Notes: generated by a model from the letters alone, not told the origin. A stretch of DNA of 64,000 nucleotides from Sinosporangium siamense (GCF_016863435.1 NZ_BOOW01000049.1:47703-111702), one strand, 5' to 3'. Positions 26,578 to 35,773 are shown, counted from the stretch's first letter. Translations and numbers: made by a program.

Positions 26578-27675
26578 TCAGGGGCGTTCGCCGGGTTCGT
26601 CGACGATGGCGGTCTTGAGCAGGCCGTCCCAGTCGAGGATTTCGCCCTTCGTCCAGCTCGCGTCGTGGAACTCGTCCTTCTCCCGGTGGTCCTTGACGAC
26701 GACGAGCCGGTAGCCGAGGTACTGGTAGGTCTTGGGATCGATGAAGATCTCCTCGCGCTTATAGCCCTCCTGCACGAGGTAGAGCGTCACCCCCTTCCTG
26801 CGTGCGATGTCGGAGGCCCGCGCCTCGTAGCGCACGCCGGGGATCTTCGCCATCGCACCGTAAAGGGCGGCCCGGACCTTGGACGGCAGCGCCGCATCGC
26901 CCATGCCCTGCGCGATGTGCTGGAAAGCGTACATATCGCGCCGATCGCCGACGAGGGGCGGGAACTCCGAGTCGGTGTTCTCGCGCACCTGCTCGGGCGT
27001 GCGCCCCCGCTGCTCCAGTCTCTTCGCGAAGTTCTCCCGGGACCGGTTGTATTCCTCCTCGACCGTCGCATACACGCGGGCGAGCGTGTCCGCGGGATCG
27101 TGGGGCATGGACAACAGGTAAGGGTAGGCCACCTCGAACTGCGAGGCCCCGACCTGCAACTTTCCCCCCTCGAAGTAGGCGAAGCCCTTGTCGTCCGCGC
27201 GGCGCCACTGCTCGTGGGTGCTGGTGCGCTTCGGCCTGCCGTACAGCGGTTCCCCGCCGCCGACCTGCCGGGTCTGGGCCGTGACGGACTTCATATAGAC
27301 CCACTCGGTCGGCTGAGGCGCGCGTTCGCCTTCGCGTGTCGCCGTCACCGCCGCGTTGTGGGCGAGGTCCTCGGCGTCGGCGACCGGCCGCATGCGCTCC
27401 GCCGCGACCGTCGCCTGCGCCTGCGGCGGCGCCTCCGGGACTACGGGGGGCGGGGGCGCCGTGCTCGTGGTCACCGCGAAGACGGTGACCCCCGCCACCC
27501 CCGCCAGCGCCCCCCACAGGGCGGGAGTACGGCGAAGCCAGGTGAACCGCGGCCCGGAATGCCGGGGTGCGCCGCGCATGCGGGAGTTCAGCCGGGCGCG
27601 GGCGGCGGCCGTGCTCTCGGGGGTGGGGGCCGGGAGCGCGTCGTGGTGGTCGCGCAGCTGTCGCAGCTCATCCAT
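26578..27675 (-). CDS. CU044_5270 family membrane-anchored protein (second copy)
   Basis: A 365-residue homologue of the protein at 24998-25942: a membrane segment (TPALWGALAGVAGVTVFAVT) after a basic N-terminus, then TEWVYMKSVTAQTRQVGGG and KVRAALYGAMAKIPGVRYEA, matching the first copy's RAALFRALPTIPGVSI. It starts ATG 27675 inside the end of its sigma-factor gene (eight-base overlap). It is probably the cognate regulator of that sigma factor. Confidence 0.85.
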   Translation of the reverse strand: MDELRQLRDHHDALPAPTPESTAAARARLNSRMRGAPRHSGPRFTWLRRTPALWGALAGVAGVTVFAVTTSTAPPPPVVPEAPPQAQATVAAERMRPVADAEDLAHNAAVTATREGERAPQPTEWVYMKSVTAQTRQVGGGEPLYGRPKRTSTHEQWRRADDKGFAYFEGGKLQVGASQFEVAYPYLLSMPHDPADTLARVYATVEEEYNRSRENFAKRLEQRGRTPEQVRENTDSEFPPLVGDRRDMYAFQHIAQGMGDAALPSKVRAALYGAMAKIPGVRYEARASDIARRKGVTLYLVQEGYKREEIFIDPKTYQYLGYRLVVVKDHREKDEFHDASWTKGEILDWDGLLKTAIVDEPGERP

Positions 27676-28294
27676 GGTTCATGACCTCCTGTCCCGTCGT
27701 GCCGAGGGTCTTCCTGAGGCTGCGCCGGGCTCTGCTGATGCGGGAGCCGACGGTGCCCACGGGGATGCCGAGCGCCTGCGCCGTCTCCGCGTAGCTGAGT
27801 TGCGCGCAGGCCACCAGCAGCAGCGCGTCGCGGTCGCCTTTGGCGAGTTTCGCGAGTCCCTGTGCCAATGCGGGACTGAGCCGCTGGGCGGCCACCCGAT
27901 CGGTCACCTCGGTGTCGTGGCCGCCCGTCTCCTCAGGGGAGGTCGAACGTCCGAGGGCGCGGTAAAGGCGGACCTCGCCGCGCCGGTGGCGCCCGACCAG
28001 GTTGGTGGCTATGCCGTACAACCACGCCTTCGCCTCGGGGTATGCCTGGTCGTACCGGTGCCGCTGGTCGAACGCGGCGAGAAAGGTCTCCGCGGCGACG
28101 TCGTCGGCCGCGGCGGGCCCGAGCCGGGCGGACACGTAGCGGTGGATGGCGGCGTAGTAGCGATCGAAGATCGATGAGAAGAGTTCGGGCTCGTGGAGTG
28201 AGCCCTCGATGATTGACGCGTCGGGCGGCGCGCCGGGCACGTCAGGCATCGGCGGGCGGATTGTCCGCACGGGATGAGGCTGGGCCAAGGACAT
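27668..28294 (-). CDS. ECF RNA polymerase sigma factor (second copy)
   Basis: A 208-residue ECF sigma: region 2 FSSIFDRYYAAIHRYVSARL and AETFLAAFDQRHRYDQAYPE; region 4 LAKLAKGDRDALLLVACAQL and YAETAQALGIPVGTVGSRI. The frame is open to 28441, but ATG 28294 has GAAAGG ten bases ahead and gives MSLAQPHPVRT. It is first in a four-gene run (sigma, partner, sigma, partner) that looks like an old tandem duplication. Confidence 0.88.
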   Translation of the reverse strand: MSLAQPHPVRTIRPPMPDVPGAPPDASIIEGSLHEPELFSSIFDRYYAAIHRYVSARLGPAAADDVAAETFLAAFDQRHRYDQAYPEAKAWLYGIATNLVGRHRRGEVRLYRALGRSTSPEETGGHDTEVTDRVAAQRLSPALAQGLAKLAKGDRDALLLVACAQLSYAETAQALGIPVGTVGSRISRARRSLRKTLGTTGQEVMNHG

Positions 28295-28499
28295 GCATCC
28301 GGTGCCTTTCTTCGGGCGCGTCTCCACTGTGGAGTGTGCACGGCGGAGTGTGTACGGCGCTGATTGCCCGAAGCCGGATTTCTTCTTCACACCGCCCTCT
28401 CCGTCCTGATGCCGCCAAAGCCAGAGCAGTGCGCCGCCCACTGGGGCGGCGCACTGCTCTAACGGTTGCGTGGGCGCCGGCGTGCTCAGCCGGGCTCGC

Positions 28500-28844
28500 T
28501 CAGCGGATGTGGAAGGCGGGGTTGCGGGCCTTGAAGGTGCACTCGCCCACGAACTTCACCGTCTTGCCGGGGGCGACCTTCTTCCAGCCGGTGCTGTGCT
28601 GCTTGGAGCCGTTGCCGATCATGTTCTTGCACCAGTAGACAAGGCGCGCCTTGCCGGTGCGATTGCCGTTGTTCCAGCATTTGCCCCACACGGTGGTGTT
28701 TCCGGTGCCGGGGTTGTTGCAGACGACCCTTGGCCCCCGCAGCTCCGCGGCCGATCCCGCGGCCTGAGCGACACCGCCCCCGAAGACCGCCACCATGGAA
28801 ATCGTGCCCGCCACGACGGCGAGCGGGCGAAGAACCTTGGACAC
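28500..28844 (-). CDS. Small secreted protein
   Basis: A 114-residue protein with a clear Sec signal: basic MSKVLRPLAV, hydrophobic core VAGTISMVAVFGGG, and a likely cleavage after VAQA. The mature part of about 85 residues has four cysteines (VVCNNPG, GKCWNN, YWCKN, GECTFK) that can form two disulfides. GTG 28844 has GAAGGG nine bases ahead. No function is known to me; it stands alone after the sigma-factor block. Confidence 0.75.
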   Translation of the reverse strand: MSKVLRPLAVVAGTISMVAVFGGGVAQAAGSAAELRGPRVVCNNPGTGNTTVWGKCWNNGNRTGKARLVYWCKNMIGNGSKQHSTGWKKVAPGKTVKFVGECTFKARNPAFHIR

Positions 28845-28918
28845 AGTCGATTACCCTTCGTAGACGGAATGCGGCACAGCGCGAAAAGCACGGCCCCCGA
28901 GTGCGTGTGCCGCGAGAC

Positions 28919-29200
28919 TTATTGCGCCAGGGGCGCTGCGGCCTCACTCAGCATCGCGCGCCTCCTGCCACACCGCCAAGCGATCTTTATCCAGAGGTTG
29001 TCCAATCGTCCCTTGGACAATGAGCGCCGCAGGTCAGCGGCTGTCGCTGGGCGTGCCGTACGCGCCGTCCCCGGTGAGCCGTTCGGCGCGGCTGCCGAGC
29101 GGGGGAGTGGGACGGCGGGGTTCCCGGACGCCGCCGGGGTCGACGACCGAAATTCGGCCGATGGTTTCACGGGAGCCTTTTCAAGTCGGTGTGAATTCAT
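28919..29200 (-). CDS. Possible 93-residue hypothetical protein
   Basis: ATG 29200 has AGGA five to six bases ahead and opens a 94-codon frame. The middle is Pro/Ala/Ser-rich and the C-terminal third is basic and hydrophobic (SKGRLDNLWIKIAWRCGRRR then AMLSEAAAPLAQ). No motif is recognised. An inverted repeat (TTGTCCAA/TTGGACAA, 28998-29020) lies inside it. It could be a chance frame. Confidence 0.3.
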   Translation of the reverse strand: MNSHRLEKAPVKPSAEFRSSTPAASGNPAVPLPRSAAAPNGSPGTARTARPATAADLRRSLSKGRLDNLWIKIAWRCGRRRAMLSEAAAPLAQ

Positions 29201-29645
29201 TTCGGTCCTAATGAGGTCGTGGAATCCGCCTGTGGTCAATGCTGGTTTCGGGGGGCCTGTTTTCTCATTCCCCGGCGTGGGAGCGCTGCTCCGGGCAAGT
29301 CTGCGGGTCAAGGTCGTGCGGGCACGTCCTGCCTCGCAGTAACGGTGGATCGCTCCACCTCGCGGAGTGTCACCGAACAACTTCACCAAAAGGCAACAAT
29401 CACCTACGCAGGATATTTATCCGCATATTCGGCCGTGAGAGAACGGCATCCCGCAGGTCGGCGCGGTGGATGTGTACTGCCGGGCATCTCCGCCGGTCGT
29501 TAGCAACGATCCCAATCCCGTTATCCGGTCGAGAGGTTATCTCGCGTGGTAAACAGAAATGCCGACGCTGTCAAGGCATTGATACCCGTGTTGATTCATG
29601 ACATACCAAGGGCGACTCGAAATCGACCACGGCGCAGGAGGAGCA
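29201..29645. other. Non-coding stretch upstream of protease gene
   Basis: About 445 bp with no supported gene. It is AT-richer near 29400-29440 and must hold the protease promoter, but I see no convincing -35/-10 pair. Confidence 0.4.
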
Positions 29646-30935
29646 GTGCCAGTCGCCTTACGCACCAACCGCCCGAGGTACGTCCGTTTCCTAGCGGTCG
29701 TTCTAGGGTTCGCGCTCACCGCCACGGCGTTCACCAGTGCGCAGGCGGTCGCCCGCGACCCGGGCAAGGAGATCACGTCAGGGACCATCGACCAAGGGCC
29801 CGTGCCCGGTGGCTTCGCCACGTGGGAGGAGCTGCTGAAGGTACAGGATGCGCTGGTCAAGGCCGCCGAACGCATAACCAGGGCGGCGCAGGCGGAGGCC
29901 GGCGCCGGGTTCGCCGGCGTGGAGCTGAAGTCGGAGCAGCGTGAGCTGCATGTCTACTGGAAGGGGAACGTCAGCCAGACCGTCGACTCCCTGATCGCCG
30001 GCCTCCGCAAGGATGTGCGGATAAGTGTGCTGCCGGCGCGCCACTCGGAGGCGGAGCTCGCCGCCGAGACGCGCAGGCTCGCCGCGAAGACCAGCGGAGA
30101 GCTGACGTCGATCACCGCGCAGGTCGACGGCTCGGGGCTCGTGGTGACCACCGCGTCCGAGAACCTCGCCAAGGCCAACGCGGCCGTCGCCGGCGCCAAG
30201 GTCGCGGTGACCGTTGAGACCGGCGTGTCGCCCAAGCTGGCGGTCCGCTGGAACGACTCACCGCCATGGTGGGGCGGGGCCGCGTGGCGCAACTCCGCCA
30301 CCGGGGGTGGCTGCTCGACGGGCTTCGCCGTACGGGTCGGCACCGTGACCGGCATCGCGACGGCCGGCCACTGCGGCGCGCTGGGTCAGGTCGCCACAGA
30401 CCCGACGGGCGAGGTCATCGGGCCCTTCGCCGGTGACAACGACAGCCAGGACTCGGCGTGGATCCGGACAAACGCCGCCGGGCGCGTCTACAACAATCCC
30501 ACGCCCGCTACCAGTCCTGAGTTCAGCAACCCCGTGATCGGCCCGCTCTCGAGTTTTGTCGGGCTGTGGATCTGCACTTCCGGTGCCTACTCCGGAACCC
30601 GGTGCGGCATCCAGGTCCGGCAGGTCAGTGTGGCGATCTGGGTGGGTTACTGGATCAACAACACTGTGCGTGCCGAGAAGGTCGACCTGACCAACGCCAT
30701 CGGGCAGGGTGACAGCGGCGGCACCGTAGAGGTCGTCGACCCGGTCAGCAGCCCCGCCTATCCGGTGCCCGCCTCGCGGGTCCACGTCGCCGGTGTCAAT
30801 ACCGCCATCGACACCAGCACCGCTGTGCCCTGCACCGGCTATGTGCTCACCGGACGGACCTGTGCATGGCGCATGTACTACGCCCCGTGGAAGAACTTCC
30901 TGAAGTATGCGGGAATCACCGTGATCCCCGGCTAG
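29646..30935 (+). CDS. Secreted chymotrypsin-like (S1) serine protease with propeptide
   Basis: A 429-residue preproprotein. The signal peptide (RFLAVVLGFALTATAFTSA) ends near AQA at residue 34. A propeptide of about 150-180 residues (VELKSEQRELHVYWKGN) follows, then the protease. The catalytic triad is visible: His in GIATAGHCGA (about residue 242), Asp in GDNDSQDSAWI (about 269) and Ser in IGQGDSGGTVE (about 357). Cysteines at CSTG, GHC, ICTSG and RCGI suit disulfides. The frame is open from 29598 but GTG 29646 has GGAGGAG just before it. Confidence 0.88.
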   Translation: MPVALRTNRPRYVRFLAVVLGFALTATAFTSAQAVARDPGKEITSGTIDQGPVPGGFATWEELLKVQDALVKAAERITRAAQAEAGAGFAGVELKSEQRELHVYWKGNVSQTVDSLIAGLRKDVRISVLPARHSEAELAAETRRLAAKTSGELTSITAQVDGSGLVVTTASENLAKANAAVAGAKVAVTVETGVSPKLAVRWNDSPPWWGGAAWRNSATGGGCSTGFAVRVGTVTGIATAGHCGALGQVATDPTGEVIGPFAGDNDSQDSAWIRTNAAGRVYNNPTPATSPEFSNPVIGPLSSFVGLWICTSGAYSGTRCGIQVRQVSVAIWVGYWINNTVRAEKVDLTNAIGQGDSGGTVEVVDPVSSPAYPVPASRVHVAGVNTAIDTSTAVPCTGYVLTGRTCAWRMYYAPWKNFLKYAGITVIPG

Positions 30936-30953
30936 TCCCAGGTTAGGGGGACG

Positions 30954-30983
30954 GTGGGGCCGGTACGCGAGTGCCGGCCCCAC
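30954..30983. terminator. Bidirectional hairpin between convergent genes
   Basis: A perfect 10-bp stem, GTGGGGCCGG at 30954-30963 and CCGGCCCCAC at 30974-30983, with a 10-base loop. It lies between the protease stop and the end of the pca operon, which run towards each other. There is no T-run on either side. Confidence 0.55.
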
Positions 30984-31012
30984 TCACGGCCGAGATGGGG
31001 GACGACCACAGG

Positions 31013-32104
31013 TCAACCGTCCCCTATCTCGGCCAGCACCCGCTGGGCGACCGCGAACCCCGCGTTGGCGGCAGGCACCCCGCAGTAGATCGCGTTGTGC
31101 AGCAGCACCTCCCCGATCTCCGCGGGCGTGAGCCCGTTCCGTACGGCGGCGCGCACATGCATGGCCAGCTCCTCCATGTGGCCGTGGGCGAGCAGGGCCG
31201 TGAGCGTGATGCAGCTCCGCGTGCGGCGGGACAGGCCGGGACGGGTCCAGATCTCACCCCATGCGTAGCGAGTGATCAGATCCTGGAAGTCGCGGGTCAG
31301 GTCCGTGGTGCCGGCGACCGCCCGGTCCACGTGGGCGTCTCCAAGCACCTCCCGCCGCACCCGCATGCCGGCGGCCACGGGCAGGTGGGCGAGCAGGGCG
31401 GCGGTGACCGCCTCAGGCCGGTCGACGCCGGCCAGGTGGGCGGCGCCGGGCACCTCCGTGAGGGTGGCCGCGGGGATGCCGTCGGCCAGCTCCCTGGCGT
31501 GGGCGGGCGGCGTCGCCGGATCGTCGCGTCCTGCCAGCACCAGCGTCGGCACCGCGATCTCGCCGAGGCGCGCCCGCAGGTCGTAGCCGGCGAGCGCATC
31601 ACAACAACCCGCATAACCCGCCGGATCGGCGTTCGCCAAGTCTTCCAGGAGCCTCGTCTCGACCGGCCCCGCGAACCAGCGCCCGGCCGCCGAGGGCACC
31701 AGCGGCGCGGTGCCCTCGGCACGCACGAGCTCCGCCCGGTCACGCCAATCCCGGGGCTCGCCGAAACGTGCCGACGAGCAGATCATCGCCAAAGAGCGCA
31801 GCCGCCCCGGCCGGTGCACCGCGAGCGTCGCGCCGACGGCGCCGCCGATCGAGATGCCCGCGTAGTGGAAACTCTCCCACTCCTGCGCGTCCGCCAGCTC
31901 CAGCACCAGCCCCGCCAGCTCCTCCATGGTGCGTGCGGGGAGCGGGGCGGAGCCGCCGTGTCCGGGCAGGTCGAACCTCAGCACCCGGAACGCACGGGTC
32001 AGCGCGGGGAGCTGCGGCTCCCACACCGCGAGGGAGGTGCCGAGCGAGGGCCCGAGGATCAGCGGGACCGCCCCCTCCGGTCCGTCCAGCCGGTGGTGCA
32101 ACAT
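31013..32104 (-). CDS. pcaL: Fused 3-oxoadipate enol-lactonase / 4-carboxymuconolactone decarboxylase
   Basis: A 363-residue fusion. Residues 1-245 are an alpha/beta hydrolase (PcaD) with nucleophile Ser in YAGISIGGAVGA and catalytic His in VPGAAHLAGVD. The C-terminal 120 residues are carboxymuconolactone decarboxylase (PcaC): RREVLGDAHVDRAV, then RSCITLTALLAHGHMEELAM. Together they turn carboxymuconolactone into 3-oxoadipate. ATG 32104 with GAGGAG five bases ahead is preferred over the GTG two codons before. It is the last gene of the operon and follows pcaB directly. Confidence 0.92.
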   Translation of the reverse strand: MLHHRLDGPEGAVPLILGPSLGTSLAVWEPQLPALTRAFRVLRFDLPGHGGSAPLPARTMEELAGLVLELADAQEWESFHYAGISIGGAVGATLAVHRPGRLRSLAMICSSARFGEPRDWRDRAELVRAEGTAPLVPSAAGRWFAGPVETRLLEDLANADPAGYAGCCDALAGYDLRARLGEIAVPTLVLAGRDDPATPPAHARELADGIPAATLTEVPGAAHLAGVDRPEAVTAALLAHLPVAAGMRVRREVLGDAHVDRAVAGTTDLTRDFQDLITRYAWGEIWTRPGLSRRTRSCITLTALLAHGHMEELAMHVRAAVRNGLTPAEIGEVLLHNAIYCGVPAANAGFAVAQRVLAEIGDG

Positions 32105-32106
32105 GG

Positions 32107-33243
32107 TCACTCCTCTTTCAACGCCCGGTCGACGAGAGCGCCCGCCGCTCCCGTGCCCCCGTGCACGGTCAGGTTCGCGTGCATACGCTCGGCATGCACC
32201 CGCAGGTCTCCCGCCAGTTCGACGGCGTCCCTCGCGGCACCCGCCACCAGGCGCAATGCCGTACGCAGCGGTTGCCACTCGGCGTGCCAGGCCCCCGCGG
32301 GCCGCTCGTCCTCGGCGGCGAGCGAGCCGTAGAGGACGGCGGCGAGCGCGGGCACCTGCCGGGCCGCTGCGGCGATCATGGTGGCGCGCACCGGGTTGTG
32401 CTTGTGCGGCATGGACGACGAGCCGCCGCCCACCCCCTCCGACAGCTCCCCGATCTCGGTGCGCGACAACACCAGCACGTCGGCCGCGAACTTCCCGAGC
32501 GCCCCCGCCGCGAACGCCAGCGCATTCGCCAGGTCGGCCACCGGGGTGCGCAGCACATGCCACGGCAGAACCGGCTCGGCCAGCCCGAGCGCGGCACAGA
32601 ACCTTGCCGCCACCGCGAGGCCGTGCGGCTCCTCCAGGGTGCCGGCGGGCCCGCCGAGCTGCCCGGGAAGCGCGAGCCGTACGGCATGAGCCCGCGCGTG
32701 GGCGTCGAGCGTGAGTTTGCGCCATCCCGCGGCCTTGAGGCCGAAGGTGGTGGGGACGGCCTGCTGGGTGAGGGTTCTGGCGGCCATGGGGGTGTCGCGG
32801 TGCTCGGCCGCCAGGCCGGCGAACATGGTGGCCAGCGTGCGCAGGTCCGTGAGGACCGGGCCCAGGGCGCGGTGGCTCACCAGCATGAGCGCACTGTCCA
32901 GGATGTCCTGGCTTGTCGCGCCGCGGTGGACGTGGGAGGCGTGTTCGCCCACCGCCACCGCCGCCCGGAGATCCTCGACGAGGGGGATCACCGGGTTGCC
33001 GCCCGAGCGCGACCTGCGGATCAGGTCCGGCAGGTCGAAGAGCTCCACCAGCGCCGCCCGCTCCACCGCCGCGGCGGCCTCGGGCGGCGCCAGGCCGAGT
33101 GTGGCCCGCGCCCGGATCAGCGCGACCTCGGCGTCGAGCATGGCCCGAAGCACGGCCAGGTCGCCGGTGTCCTCCCAGGCGCTGCCCATGGGGGACAGCA
33201 GCCCAAGATCGGCACCCCGGGTGAGATCGTCATCCGAAGTCAA
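32107..33243 (-). CDS. pcaB: 3-carboxy-cis,cis-muconate cycloisomerase
   Basis: A 378-residue member of the fumarase/argininosuccinate lyase superfamily; the signature GGGSSSMPHKHNPVRA is intact, and HVHRGATSQDILDSA is the typical second conserved block. It lactonises 3-carboxymuconate. It starts at TTG 33243, nine bases after GGAGA, overlapping the end of pcaG by 14 bases. It is somewhat shorter than the 440-450 residues common in proteobacteria, as is normal for actinomycete PcaB. Confidence 0.92.
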   Translation of the reverse strand: MTSDDDLTRGADLGLLSPMGSAWEDTGDLAVLRAMLDAEVALIRARATLGLAPPEAAAAVERAALVELFDLPDLIRRSRSGGNPVIPLVEDLRAAVAVGEHASHVHRGATSQDILDSALMLVSHRALGPVLTDLRTLATMFAGLAAEHRDTPMAARTLTQQAVPTTFGLKAAGWRKLTLDAHARAHAVRLALPGQLGGPAGTLEEPHGLAVAARFCAALGLAEPVLPWHVLRTPVADLANALAFAAGALGKFAADVLVLSRTEIGELSEGVGGGSSSMPHKHNPVRATMIAAAARQVPALAAVLYGSLAAEDERPAGAWHAEWQPLRTALRLVAGAARDAVELAGDLRVHAERMHANLTVHGGTGAAGALVDRALKEE

Positions 33244-33754
33244 GGAAAGCCGTCTCCTTCTCCCCTTGCAGGTGAATGTCGAAGCGGTAGATGTCTCTTC
33301 CCTCCGCCACGGGGGTCAGCGTCCGGCTCCGCTCCGGCGGCAGAGAGTCGAGGAAGCTGTCGCGGCCCAGGTAGATCCGTGTGTAGAGATGGTGGAGCAG
33401 GCCGCGTGCGAAGAGGCAGACGCTGATGTAGCCGTTGCCGGGGACGACGGTGCGCAGCGTCCAGTGCCCGTCCGCGTCGGTCGCCACCCTGCCGAAGCCG
33501 GTGAAGGACGCCGGATCCCTGCCGGCGACGGCGCCGGTCACGGGATCGCGGCGCATCGAGCCCGGCGCCCCGCCGAGGCCGCCTGCGGCGTCGGCCTGCC
33601 AGAACTCCAGCAGCGCGTCGGACACCGGCACCCCGGCGCCGTCGTAGACGTGACCGTGCACGACGATGCCGCCACCGGCGATGTCGCCGCCGCCGGTGAA
33701 GGGCAGGGCGTAGCCGTAGAAGGGGCCGATGGTCTGCGCGGGTGTGGGGGTCAA
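33230..33754 (-). CDS. pcaG: Protocatechuate 3,4-dioxygenase alpha subunit
   Basis: A 174-residue alpha subunit starting TPTPAQTIGPFYGYALPFTG, with GFGRVATDADGHWTLRTVVP and HLYTRIYLGRDSFLDSLPPE. Alpha subunits keep the fold but not the iron ligands, as seen here. It starts at TTG 33754, overlapping the pcaH stop (TTGA), behind GGAGG. It forms the iron-containing enzyme with PcaH. Confidence 0.93.
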   Translation of the reverse strand: MTPTPAQTIGPFYGYALPFTGGGDIAGGGIVVHGHVYDGAGVPVSDALLEFWQADAAGGLGGAPGSMRRDPVTGAVAGRDPASFTGFGRVATDADGHWTLRTVVPGNGYISVCLFARGLLHHLYTRIYLGRDSFLDSLPPERSRTLTPVAEGRDIYRFDIHLQGEKETAFLDFG

Positions 33755-34578
33755 CGTCCCTCCTCCGTCCAGGTGGCGGCGGGCCCGTCGAGGACGATGT
33801 CCCACCGATAGCCGAGCGACCACTCGGGGACCGACAGGTCGTGCTCGTAGGCGGCGACGAGGCGCTGCCTGGCCCGTTCGTCGGTGACCGCGTGAAGCAC
33901 GGGGTCGTGGGCGAGCAGGGGGTCGCCGGGGAAGTACATCTGGGTGACCAGGCGCTGGGTGAACGCCGTGCCGAACAGGGAGAAGTGGATGTGCGCGGGC
34001 CGCCACGCGTTGACGTGGTTGCGCCACGGATAGGCACCGGGCCTGATCGTCGTGAAGGCGTAGCGCCCCTCGTCGTCGGTGAGGCAGCGGCCCGCGCCGG
34101 TGAAGCCCGGGTCGAGGGGCGCGGAGTGGTCGTCGCCCTGGTGGCGGTAGCGTCCGGCGGCGTTGGCCTGCCAGATCTCTACGAGCTGACGGCGCACGGG
34201 GCGGCCGTCGCGGTCGGTCACCCTGCCCTGCACGGTGATGCGCTCGCCGAGCGGCTCGTGCAGGTGCCGGCGGGTCAGGTCGGCGTCCAGCGGGGTGACG
34301 TCGGTGACGCCGAAGACCGGGCCGGTCAGTTCGGCCGCGTCCGGGTCCCGCACCGCGACAAGTGCCCGGCGGGGGTGGCGCAGGCGGCTGCTGCGGTAAG
34401 GGGGGAAGTCGCGCAGCGGGTGGACACCGCTTTCCGGGTGGGCGGCGTGCAGGCCGGCGATCTCCCGGTCGATGTCGGCCTGGGTGACGGTTCCGGCCGG
34501 GGGCCGGTCCGGGGCGCCCTTGAGGCCGGCGTCGGCCTGGGTATGCGGCAGGTCGGGGGTGGTCGCGCGTGGGGGCAT
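33751..34578 (-). CDS. pcaH: Protocatechuate 3,4-dioxygenase beta subunit
   Basis: A 275-residue beta subunit. Iron ligands are visible as Tyr in AAGRYRHQG, Tyr in PGAYPWRNHVNAW and two His in RPAHIHFSLFG. It cleaves protocatechuate between its hydroxyls to give 3-carboxymuconate. ATG 34578 has GAAAGG eight bases before it. The N-terminal 40 residues are a longer extension than in most homologues. It is cotranscribed with pcaG and five bases downstream of pcaF. Confidence 0.94.
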   Translation of the reverse strand: MPPRATTPDLPHTQADAGLKGAPDRPPAGTVTQADIDREIAGLHAAHPESGVHPLRDFPPYRSSRLRHPRRALVAVRDPDAAELTGPVFGVTDVTPLDADLTRRHLHEPLGERITVQGRVTDRDGRPVRRQLVEIWQANAAGRYRHQGDDHSAPLDPGFTGAGRCLTDDEGRYAFTTIRPGAYPWRNHVNAWRPAHIHFSLFGTAFTQRLVTQMYFPGDPLLAHDPVLHAVTDERARQRLVAAYEHDLSVPEWSLGYRWDIVLDGPAATWTEEGR

Positions 34579-34583
34579 GACGT

Positions 34584-35729
34584 CTACCTTTCGAGGACGA
34601 CGGCCAGGCCCTGGCCGACGCCGATGCACAGGGCGGCCAGGCCGGTGCCGGAGCCGTTTCCGGCCAGCCGGTGGGCGGTTGAGCCGACGATGCGGGCGCC
34701 GGAGGCGCCGAGGGGGTGGCCGAGGGCGATGGCGCCGCCGTCCGGGTTGACGAGGGCGGGGTTGAGCTCGGGGAGTTCGGCCAGGCAGCCCAGTGCCTGG
34801 GCGGCGAATGCCTCGTTGAGCTCGATCGTCGTGAGGTCCTCGCCGCGCACGCCGGCCTTGGCCAGGGCCCTCCGCACGGCCTGGACGGGGCCGAGGCCGA
34901 ACAGGCGTGGTTCGAGGGCGCCGGCGGCGCTCGCGGTGATCCTGGCCAGGGGTTCGCGGCCGCGCAGCCCGGCCTCGTCGGTGAGCAGCAGCGCGGCGGC
35001 GCCGTCGCTGAGCTGGGAGGAGTTGCCTGCGGTCACCGTGCCGCCGGGGCGGAAGGCGGGCTTCAACCGGGCGAGCGCCTCCGGCGAGCTGTCCGGGCGG
35101 ATGCCTTCGTCGCGGGACAGGTCGCCGATCGGCACGATCTCCCGGTCGAACCGGGCCTTGGCCGCCTTGTGGTGGCTGGCGAGTGCGAACGTGTCCTGTT
35201 CCTCGCGAGTGAGACTGTGGAGGTCGGCGATCACCTCGGCGCCCTCGCCGAGGGATGCCGTGTGCTCGGCGGGCATGCGGGGGTTGACCATGCGCCAGCC
35301 GATGGTGGTGGACAGGAGCTCCGCGTTGCCCGCGGGGTGGGCGCGCTCCGGTTTCCGCAGCACCCAGGGGGCGCGGGTCATGGACTCGACGCCTCCCGCG
35401 ATGACGGTGGAGGCGTCGCCGAGGGCGATCGCCCGGTAGGCCTGGATGACCGCCTCCATACCTGAACCGCACAGCCGGTTCACGGTCACGCCGGGGACGG
35501 TGGCGGGCAGTCCGGCCAGCAGCACGGCCATGCGTGCCACGTTGCGGTTCTCCTCGCCGGCTCCGTTGGCGTTGCCGAGCACGACCTCGTCGATCTCGCC
35601 TGGGCCGTGCCGTTCTGCCAGGGCGCGGACGACGTGCGCGGCCAGGTCGTCGGGGCGGACGGCGGCGAGTGCTCCGCCGTACTTGCCGAAGGGGGTGCGA
35701 AGGGCGTCGACGATGTAGACGGTTTTCAA
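34584..35729 (-). CDS. pcaF: 3-oxoadipyl-CoA thiolase
   Basis: A 381-residue thiolase with the acylated Cys in VNRLCGSGMEAV, the His in GHPLGASGARI and the second Cys in ALCIGVGQGLAVVLE. It splits 3-oxoadipyl-CoA into succinyl-CoA and acetyl-CoA, the last step of the pathway. The frame is open upstream, but TTG 35729 has GGAGG seven bases ahead and gives the expected KTVYIVDALRTPFGKYGG start. Confidence 0.92.
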   Translation of the reverse strand: MKTVYIVDALRTPFGKYGGALAAVRPDDLAAHVVRALAERHGPGEIDEVVLGNANGAGEENRNVARMAVLLAGLPATVPGVTVNRLCGSGMEAVIQAYRAIALGDASTVIAGGVESMTRAPWVLRKPERAHPAGNAELLSTTIGWRMVNPRMPAEHTASLGEGAEVIADLHSLTREEQDTFALASHHKAAKARFDREIVPIGDLSRDEGIRPDSSPEALARLKPAFRPGGTVTAGNSSQLSDGAAALLLTDEAGLRGREPLARITASAAGALEPRLFGLGPVQAVRRALAKAGVRGEDLTTIELNEAFAAQALGCLAELPELNPALVNPDGGAIALGHPLGASGARIVGSTAHRLAGNGSGTGLAALCIGVGQGLAVVLER

Positions 35730-35773
35730 AAGGGAGCCTCCACGTCGGGGAGATGGTGCGGTCTGTCCGGGGC

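Noticed and set aside
28998..29020. Inverted repeat TTGTCCAA/TTGGACAA as an operator
   Set aside because: It is a perfect 8-bp repeat but lies inside a possible small gene and far from any clear promoter, so it was not listed as a site.
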